Assembly (NCBI GenBank): GCA_947485035.1
Contig: CANKQN010000002.1
Coordinates: 1 to 18,918, forward strand
DNA: 18,918 bases
Reading direction: 5' to 3'
Source: Rickettsiales bacterium
Lineage (GTDB): Bacteria > Pseudomonadota > Alphaproteobacteria > Rickettsiales > Deianiraeaceae
Part shown: positions 13,582 to 18,918 of the stretch, piece by piece
Layout of the letters: the number at the start of each line of letters is the position of its first letter
Numbering within the stretch: position 1 is the stretch's first letter
Position numbers and translations under genes: made by a program
Notes under the pieces: model-generated
Database searches by the model: none
Seen by the model: the letters and a program-made list of their open reading frames with translations, nothing else
What the model was told of the DNA's origin: nothing

Positions 13582-15714
13582 TTAGCGTTGAGTTAGCAAA
13601 TGTGCGATATCTTGACCTGACTCTTGATCAACAGATTTCATGCTCAACTTAATTCTTTGACCATCATCGTGAAGAACTTTCACAAAAACTGAATTTCCTT
13701 CCGAAACAACATCTGAAACGGCTTCAACCCTGCTATCGCAAAGTTCGCTTATGTGAACCATTCCTGTTTTTCCGTGGAAAAATTCAATAATTGCACCGTG
13801 CTCGATAACTTTCACAACTTTACCTTTGTGAATTGAGCCTGTTTCAACATCAAATGCGATACGTCCAACCATTTCGTAGGCTTTATCAATTGAAGCTTGC
13901 GAGCTTGAAAAGATTGAAACCGTGCCGTCATCTGCAATTTCAACAGTTGCACCGGAAGTTGCACAGATATCTTTGATAACTGAACCACCTTGCCCAATTA
14001 CACCGCGAATTCTATCTTTCTTGATTGAGAAAGTTTTAATTTTTGGGGCGGAATCTGCCATTGTAAGTGAAGGTGTTGAAATTGCAGCATTCATTATGTT
14101 TAAAATGTGAGTCCTTCCCGCTTCAGCTTGTTTAATTGCGTTGCGAAGAATTTCAACTGTAATACCAATAATTTTGATATCCATTTGAAGTGCAGTTAGA
14201 CCATCTTTGGTTCCTGCAACTTTAAAGTCCATGTCTCCAAGGTGGTCTTCGTCTCCCATGATATCAGAAAGAACTGCGAACCTTTCCCCTTCTTTAACAA
14301 GTCCCATTGCAATTCCCGAAACTGCACCTGCGGTTGGAATTCCACCTGCCATAAGAACGAGCGATGTTGCACAAACTGTTGCCATTGAAGAAGAGCCATT
14401 TGATTCCAAAATTTCGGAAACTACGCGTTTTGTGTATGGGAAAACTTTTTTTGAAGGTAAAATGTTCACAATAGCCTTTCTTGCCAAATTTCCGTGACCA
14501 ACCTCTCTTCTGCCAACGCCCATCATACGAGCAACCTCACCAACGGAATATCCCGGGAAGTTGTAGTGCAACATGAAGTCATCTTTTGAAAATGAGGCGA
14601 TTGAGTCAAGCATTTGTTCGTCAGTTGTGCTTCCAAGTGTTAGCACTGCTAAAGCTTGAGTTTCCCCACGTGTGAAAAGTGCGGAACCGTGTGTCATTGT
14701 TAATGGTTGAAGTTCAATTTCAATTGGGCGAACTTGTTCAAGAGAGCGACCATCAATACGAACTTTTTCATCAAGAATTCTGTTGCGAACGAAGTCTTTT
14801 TCAATTTTGTGGAAAAGTTCCAAAATTTGTGCTTTTTCTTGGGGAGTAGTCTCTTCTTTGATAAATTCAGCTTCAAGTTTTGTAGAAGCTTCTTTAAGGG
14901 CAGAAACTCTTTTTTGTTTTTCAATAATGGAATAAGCTGCCTTAACATCGTTCCAGATGAATGCTTTTAGTGTTGCGTAAAGTTCTTTTGTGCAAGTGGT
15001 TGGAATGGAAAAACGCTCTTTTGGGTTTGCAGTATTTGAAGATGTTGTAAATTTTTCAAGTAAATCGGTTAATTCACCAATCGCACCAAGACCAAATTCA
15101 ATTGATTCAATCACTTGTGTTTCAGGAAGTTCTTTAATTTCAGATTCTACCATCAAAATTGAATCACGAGTACCAGCAACGAAAATATCGAGTTTTTCAT
15201 ATTCAGGGGTAATTGGCGAATTGTTCACATAAAAACCATTTTCGGACAGTCCAATTCTTATACCGGCAATTGTTGCATCGACTGGTGCTCCTGAAATTTT
15301 CAGTGCAGCCATTGCCCCAAGCAGTGCTGGAACATCTGTTGAAGAGTTTTCTTCGTAAGACATAACCGTGCAAATTACTTGAATTTCACTGTTAAATGAT
15401 TCTTCAAAAATTGGGCGAATTGAGCGATCAATCAGGCGAGAAATAAGAACTTCGCGATCCGAAGGTTTTGATTCTCTTTTCAAAAATCCACCTGGAATTT
15501 TACCATTTGCGTAAAACTTTTCTTGATAAACTACTGTCAATGGAAGGAAATCGCTTGTGGAATCCTTATTTTTTTTGTAACAAACCGTGCAAAAAACTTG
15601 AGTTTTACCAAATGTGACCATAACTGCACCGTCTGCTTGGCGTGCCATTTTACCAGTTTCAAGCGTTAATTCCTTGCCGTGGAAATTTATTGTTTCTTTT
15701 ACAACATTAAACAT
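13582..15714 (-). CDS. pnp: Polyribonucleotide nucleotidyltransferase (PNPase)
   Basis: A 3'-5' phosphorolytic exoribonuclease of RNA decay, 710 residues and complete. The order is a first RNase PH domain (about 10-145), a helical linker (about 240-315) and a second, catalytic RNase PH domain (about 320-550) with DIMGDEDHLGDMDF (484-497) holding Asp486 and Asp492. A KH domain (about 560-620) and an S1 domain (about 625-694) follow. The KH GxxG loop reads GVIGQGG, where GVIGKGG is usual. rpsO, which often precedes pnp, is absent: the upstream same-strand gene is the BioC-like methyltransferase after an 82-nt gap. I see no clear stem-loop leader or promoter in that gap. Confidence 0.98.
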   Translation of the reverse strand: MFNVVKETINFHGKELTLETGKMARQADGAVMVTFGKTQVFCTVCYKKNKDSTSDFLPLTVVYQEKFYANGKIPGGFLKRESKPSDREVLISRLIDRSIRPIFEESFNSEIQVICTVMSYEENSSTDVPALLGAMAALKISGAPVDATIAGIRIGLSENGFYVNNSPITPEYEKLDIFVAGTRDSILMVESEIKELPETQVIESIEFGLGAIGELTDLLEKFTTSSNTANPKERFSIPTTCTKELYATLKAFIWNDVKAAYSIIEKQKRVSALKEASTKLEAEFIKEETTPQEKAQILELFHKIEKDFVRNRILDEKVRIDGRSLEQVRPIEIELQPLTMTHGSALFTRGETQALAVLTLGSTTDEQMLDSIASFSKDDFMLHYNFPGYSVGEVARMMGVGRREVGHGNLARKAIVNILPSKKVFPYTKRVVSEILESNGSSSMATVCATSLVLMAGGIPTAGAVSGIAMGLVKEGERFAVLSDIMGDEDHLGDMDFKVAGTKDGLTALQMDIKIIGITVEILRNAIKQAEAGRTHILNIMNAAISTPSLTMADSAPKIKTFSIKKDRIRGVIGQGGSVIKDICATSGATVEIADDGTVSIFSSSQASIDKAYEMVGRIAFDVETGSIHKGKVVKVIEHGAIIEFFHGKTGMVHISELCDSRVEAVSDVVSEGNSVFVKVLHDDGQRIKLSMKSVDQESGQDIAHLLTQR

Positions 15715-15796
15715 ATTTTTTTTATTTTTACTTACTTTTTTAAATCAACAATCTTCTAATTCCAAAAAAAATTAAAAGCAAGTGAAAGTTTTCAGC

Positions 15797-16444
15797 TTAA
15801 TTTGTGTAAATAAAAAAACCGATGTTCCACCGTGTGAGTGTCGTTTTCAGTATGCGAATTTTTTCGCTGTTTATCGACTGCTTTTGGTCGCTTAATTTTA
15901 GATTACAAAGGTGTAAATTTTTCAATCCAACAAAGGCATTTTCGCTGAAAATCTTGCTTTTTACAAGGGATAGATGCGTGGCAATTTCCTCAATTTTTGG
16001 GAAGTGAAATGTTGAAATTCCAAGCGTTTCATAAACATTTGCAAGGCTTCCATTTAATGGAATTGAGGCGATAAAAACCCCGTTCACACTCAACAAAGAC
16101 TTAATATTTGCAATAGTCTCGCCCAAATTTTCCGCCCATTGAAGGGACATTGAGGAAGTTATGACATCAAACTTTTGCTCAAATTTCAGTGGTGTGTTGA
16201 AGTTCACTTGCTTAGTTTCTGCAAATTGCTGTGCAATAGAAAGTGAGCGTTTATTCGCATCAATTTGAAGGATTTTTTCCGATGCAAACCCTTTTTCTAT
16301 CAGCTTTTGAGCAATAAAACCCGTACCGCACCCAATATCGAGTATTGAGGAAGAATCGCAAGGTTTTTTTGCTAATATTTCAACAAGATGTGTGGCGATA
16401 ATCTTTTGTAAAACACCGTTTTGAGTATAATTCATATCTATCAT
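15797..16444 (-). CDS. BioC-like SAM-dependent methyltransferase
   Basis: A 215-residue class I methyltransferase. Motif I is ILDIGCGTG (34-42), the acidic residue of motif II is in QIDANKRS (60-67), and SSMSLQWAENL (97-107) is close to the SNLALQW motif of BioC. BioC methylates malonyl-ACP to start biotin synthesis; a relative could methylate another substrate, since this one is shorter than typical BioC (about 250) and has a divergent C-terminus. The start at 16444 is chosen because its ATG overlaps the trpE TGA (ATGA), giving translational coupling; ATG 16435 is an alternative. No other bio gene is in the window. Confidence 0.75.
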   Translation of the reverse strand: MIDMNYTQNGVLQKIIATHLVEILAKKPCDSSSILDIGCGTGFIAQKLIEKGFASEKILQIDANKRSLSIAQQFAETKQVNFNTPLKFEQKFDVITSSMSLQWAENLGETIANIKSLLSVNGVFIASIPLNGSLANVYETLGISTFHFPKIEEIATHLSLVKSKIFSENAFVGLKNLHLCNLKLSDQKQSINSEKIRILKTTLTRWNIGFFIYTN

Positions 16445-17835
16445 AAACTTGCTTTTGCAATTGCTGTTGCTTTTTGAACGCATTCGGCATATTCCTTCTC
16501 TGGGTTGGAATCGTATACTACTCCCGCACCAGACTGCGTGTGTATCACTCCATTTTTGATTAAAGCCGAGCGAAGCACTATACAAGTTTGGAGGATTTCT
16601 GCGGAGATATACCCAACTGTGCCTGCGTAAAAGTCTCTGCTAACAGTTTCAAGTTCGGAAATAATTTGCATTGCACGAATTTTTGGAGCACCAGAAAGTG
16701 TTCCGGCAGGAAGACCAGACCGCAGAATGTCAACCATATCAACTGAATGTGATTTTATACCGCTAACGGTAGAACTTATGTGCATAACATGGGAATATTT
16801 TTCAATTTCCATTTGTTTTTCAACGAAAACTTCGCTTGCAACCTTACCAACATCGTTGCGACCCAAATCAAGAAGCATCAAGTGTTCGGAAATCTCTTTT
16901 GCGTCTGATAACAAAATTTGTGAGTTTATAGCATCTTCTTCGTCATTTTTCCCACGCTTAATTGTTCCTGCGAGTGGTCGAAGTGTTATTTTTTCCTCCT
17001 TACAATTGATTAAAATTTCAGGACTTGCACCAATTAAGCTAAACTGCTCCCCGTTGTGATTAGAGGAAAAATAGAACATATATGGCGATGGATTGATTGA
17101 TTTTAACTGGTTGTAAAATTCCGTTGGGTGTTTTTGGTATTGCTTATAAAACCGAATTGAAGGCACAATTTGGAAGATATCGCCTTTTTTTATGTATGCA
17201 ATTGATTTTTCAACCATTTTGCAGTAATCGTCTTTAGTTATGTTGGAATAAAAACCAAGGTTTTCGTGGAAATTTCCGTGGATTTTAGCATCATTTTTGG
17301 TTTGAGATGGTATGAATGGTTGAGGGTTTTGGATTTGATCAAAAATTTCGGAAATGTTATCGTTTTGAGTGAAGATTGAGACTATATGTACTAACCTTGC
17401 TTCATTTTCAATAATGACAAGATTTTTTGGAAGAAACATCATGCCTTCGGGAACTAGTTGCGTTTCCCCGCAGTGAATTGATGGTTCAATTTCACGCACG
17501 ATGTTGTATGGTAAAAAACCAAAAAGCGACCCAACCATTGGAAGTTTATCATGCAAAAGATGGGAAAGTTCACGAATTGCCACTTTTATATCATCAAGAA
17601 TATTCATGCCTGAAAAGGCAAAATGCGTTCCGAATGCTAGGATTGAGTATCTACCTTTTTTCACGGAATTGCTTGCAGATTCAAGGAAGCAAAAGGTTTC
17701 GTTGGCATTTTCAATTGCAGGAATTAGAGCAAATGGAATGTCTTGAATAGAAGTTGAAAAGCTTTGCGGTGAATATGTTTGAACTTTTGCAGAAAATTGT
17801 TTGAAATTTAAAGATTCCAAGTTTAAAGATTTCAT
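16441..17835 (-). CDS. trpE: Anthranilate synthase component I (TrpE) or close chorismate-utilising relative
   Basis: This enzyme converts chorismate to anthranilate with TrpG, in the first step of tryptophan synthesis. The 464-residue product has the tryptophan-site motif FLESASNSVKKGRYS, GDIFQIVPS, GASPEIL and RPLAGTIKRG. It also has LLDLGRNDVGKVA, LPAGTLSGAPKIRAMQII and the final QSGAGVVYDSNPEKEYAE. Ala in RPLAGT rather than the Lys of PabB (RPIKGT), together with the LES motif, favours TrpE. Dual TrpE/PabB use cannot be excluded. The ATG at 17835 is preferred to a start at 17910, because the longer form would run through the divergent glmU start and adds a non-family N-terminus. A TATAAT lies 10 nt upstream. 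No trpG is nearby. Confidence 0.9.
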   Translation of the reverse strand: MKSLNLESLNFKQFSAKVQTYSPQSFSTSIQDIPFALIPAIENANETFCFLESASNSVKKGRYSILAFGTHFAFSGMNILDDIKVAIRELSHLLHDKLPMVGSLFGFLPYNIVREIEPSIHCGETQLVPEGMMFLPKNLVIIENEARLVHIVSIFTQNDNISEIFDQIQNPQPFIPSQTKNDAKIHGNFHENLGFYSNITKDDYCKMVEKSIAYIKKGDIFQIVPSIRFYKQYQKHPTEFYNQLKSINPSPYMFYFSSNHNGEQFSLIGASPEILINCKEEKITLRPLAGTIKRGKNDEEDAINSQILLSDAKEISEHLMLLDLGRNDVGKVASEVFVEKQMEIEKYSHVMHISSTVSGIKSHSVDMVDILRSGLPAGTLSGAPKIRAMQIISELETVSRDFYAGTVGYISAEILQTCIVLRSALIKNGVIHTQSGAGVVYDSNPEKEYAECVQKATAIAKASL

Positions 17836-17841
17836 TGTATC

Positions 17842-17854
17842 AAGTATTATACTT
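17842..17854. promoter_or_regulatory. Shared palindromic -10 element between trpE and glmU
   Basis: AAGTATTATACTT is a 13-bp element with 6-bp inverted arms around a central T. Read on the minus strand it contains a perfect TATAAT (17851 to 17846) facing trpE, 10 nt before the ATG. Read on the plus strand it contains TATACT (17848-17853) facing glmU, 22 nt before its ATG. The whole intergenic gap is 40 nt. The -35 boxes are weak on both sides. The trpE transcript would have only a few leader bases, leaving no room for a trp attenuator. Confidence 0.4.
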
Positions 17855-17875
17855 CTTAACTTAATCAAAAGCACG

Positions 17876-18918
17876 ATGAACGAAAAATCAAGTAAAAATC
17901 CAAATAACATTCATTGCATAATTTTAGCGGCTGGAATGGGCACAAGAATGCAGTCCAAGAAAAGCAAAGTTTTGCATGAAGTGAGCGGAAAACCTATGAT
18001 TCAAATCGTCACCGAGCTTGCAAGATCTGTTGCAGAAAATATCACGGTCATTGCGTCGAATGAAAATCGAGAGGATATTGCTAAAATTTTAAAAAACGAG
18101 ACAATTTTAATTCAAAGTGACCGCCTCGGAACAGGACATGCAGTGCTTGTCGCCATTCATGAAATTGAAAAATCAAACGCAGAAAAAGTGGTGATTTTAT
18201 ACGGCGATACACCGCTTATCACATCATCAACAATTGAAAAAATGGCACTTGAAAGCAATGATATCACTTGCCTTGGGTTTGAGGAATTTGACAATTTGAA
18301 TAAATATGGCAGGCTGATTATCGACGAAGGTTCGGCAAATTTGCATAATAACGAGCGTGGAAGATTGCTTGAAATTGTGGAATATAAGGATTCTACTCCC
18401 GAGCAAAAGCAAATCACAATTTGCAATTCTGGCGTAATTTGTGCTGCCAAATCAACCCTGATCAACGCACTCAAGCAACTTCAACCATCGCAAGTTACAG
18501 GTGAATATTATTTGACTGATATTATTGCAATTGCAAATGATAGCGGCGAAAAATGCGGATTTATTAAGTGCGAAAAATCAGAAGTTCTTGGCGTAAATTC
18601 ACGAGAAGACCTCGCCAAAGTTGATAAAATTATGCAAAAGCGGATAAAATCTCTTCATATGCAAAATGGCGTGACTTTTTTACTTCCTAAAACAAGTTAT
18701 GTGTTTTTGGGGACTAAAATTGGCAAAGATGTTATAATTCAGCCAAATTGCTTTATCGGGCATAATGTGAAAATTGAAGATGCTGTGGAAATTCGTGCGT
18801 CGAGTTATCTTGAAGGGTGCATTGTGGAATCTGGTGCATTTGTTGGACCATTCGCCCGAATTCGCCCAAACACAATTATTCAAGAAAACGCAGGAATTGG
18901 CAACTTTGTTGAGGTTAA
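17876..18918 (+). CDS. glmU: Bifunctional GlmU, partial at window end
   Basis: GlmU acetylates glucosamine-1-phosphate and then uridylylates it to UDP-GlcNAc, the precursor of peptidoglycan and lipid A. The first 347 codons are present and the frame is open at the window edge; full proteins are about 450 residues. The pyrophosphorylase domain shows LAAGMGTRM (17-25), Lys31, RLGTGHAV (83-90), YGDTPL (109-114), GEYYLTD (209-215) and GVNSREDLA (239-247). The left-handed beta-helix acetyltransferase domain starts at about 280 with hexapeptide repeats and includes GPFARIRP (324-331). The ATG at 17876 leaves a 12-residue lead before the nucleotide-binding strand. It is divergent from trpE. Confidence 0.96.
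   Translation, partial: MNEKSSKNPNNIHCIILAAGMGTRMQSKKSKVLHEVSGKPMIQIVTELARSVAENITVIASNENREDIAKILKNETILIQSDRLGTGHAVLVAIHEIEKSNAEKVVILYGDTPLITSSTIEKMALESNDITCLGFEEFDNLNKYGRLIIDEGSANLHNNERGRLLEIVEYKDSTPEQKQITICNSGVICAAKSTLINALKQLQPSQVTGEYYLTDIIAIANDSGEKCGFIKCEKSEVLGVNSREDLAKVDKIMQKRIKSLHMQNGVTFLLPKTSYVFLGTKIGKDVIIQPNCFIGHNVKIEDAVEIRASSYLEGCIVESGAFVGPFARIRPNTIIQENAGIGNFVEV

Noticed and set aside
14700..14970. Open frames on both strands over the pnp linker region
   Set aside because: They are alternate-frame shadows of the Lys/Glu-rich helical linker of PNPase.
16445..16585. Longer methyltransferase start at 16585
   Set aside because: It would lie wholly antisense-free but inside the conserved trpE C-terminus in another frame, and the added residues are not methyltransferase-like; the ATGA overlap at 16444 is a better start.
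17836..17910. Longer trpE start at 17910
   Set aside because: It would overlap the start of divergent glmU and adds a hydrophobic N-terminus unlike the family.
1..18918. tRNA, rRNA, CRISPR array, insertion sequence, phage genes or intrinsic terminators
   Set aside because: No cloverleaf, repeat-spacer array, transposase, integrase or GC-rich hairpin followed by T-run was found; intergenic DNA is too short for most of these.
1..18918. Reassigned UGA codon
   Set aside because: TGA ends uppP, the RatA-like gene and trpE at positions consistent with family lengths, and Trp residues at conserved sites use TGG, so the standard code applies.

Overview
The window looks like a compact, AT-rich chromosome segment of a Gram-negative alphaproteobacterium, most plausibly a member or relative of the Rickettsiales. 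The signs are a VirB10-type secretion gene with the long charged N-terminus seen in that order, a COQ10/RatA-like protein beside DnaQ, CTTGACA-type -35 boxes, dispersed nuo, vir and mrp genes, and almost no intergenic space. LPS synthesis (a probable lpxK start, lpxC), glnA, a TrpE and a BioC-like methyltransferase suggest more biosynthetic capacity than in obligate intracellular Anaplasmataceae. A host-associated or epibiotic lineage with pili and amino-acid synthesis is one possibility. The taxonomic placement is inference. TGA is used as a stop (uppP, ratA, trpE), so the code is standard.

Layout. 1-535 (minus): a lysine-rich unknown protein followed by the first 22 codons of a probable lpxK. 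648-3386 (plus): an isolated nuoD, an ABC ATPase and a short SurA-like periplasmic protein. 6448-3370 (minus): a tight five-gene run, lpxC, trxA, a divergent glutamine-synthetase-like protein, a COQ10/RatA-like protein and dnaQ, with 4-11 nt overlaps or a 12-nt gap. 6498-7286 (plus): uppP. 8621-7244 (minus): a type IV prepilin and a truncated CCA/poly(A) polymerase head domain. 8738-11842 (plus): glnA and virB10, 9 nt apart. 12904-11811 (minus): rpmI, rplT and an MbhD/MbhE (Mrp-type) membrane protein. 15714-12963 (minus): pnp and a DsbA-like oxidoreductase. 17835-15797 (minus): trpE and a BioC-like methyltransferase joined by an ATGA overlap. 17876-end (plus): glmU, cut by the window.

Themes. 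Much of the content serves the envelope: lipid A (lpxC, lpxK), undecaprenyl-phosphate recycling (uppP), UDP-GlcNAc (glmU), periplasmic folding (SurA-like, DsbA-like), a pilin and a secretion-channel component. GlmU supplies UDP-GlcNAc, which is acylated by LpxA before LpxC deacetylates it. Nitrogen metabolism is represented by true GlnA and a divergent GS-fold paralogue lacking ligand residues. I saw no tRNA, rRNA, CRISPR array, insertion sequence or convincing hairpin terminator.

The most notable points are: absence of Shine-Dalgarno sequences before essentially every start; CTTG-type -35 boxes 41-47 nt before six starts, two pairs of them back to back; the GS-like paralogue in the lpxC operon; a nucleotidyltransferase cut short against uppP; and three tail-to-tail coding overlaps. 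I did not find a multi-gene system that I could defend as wholly new.
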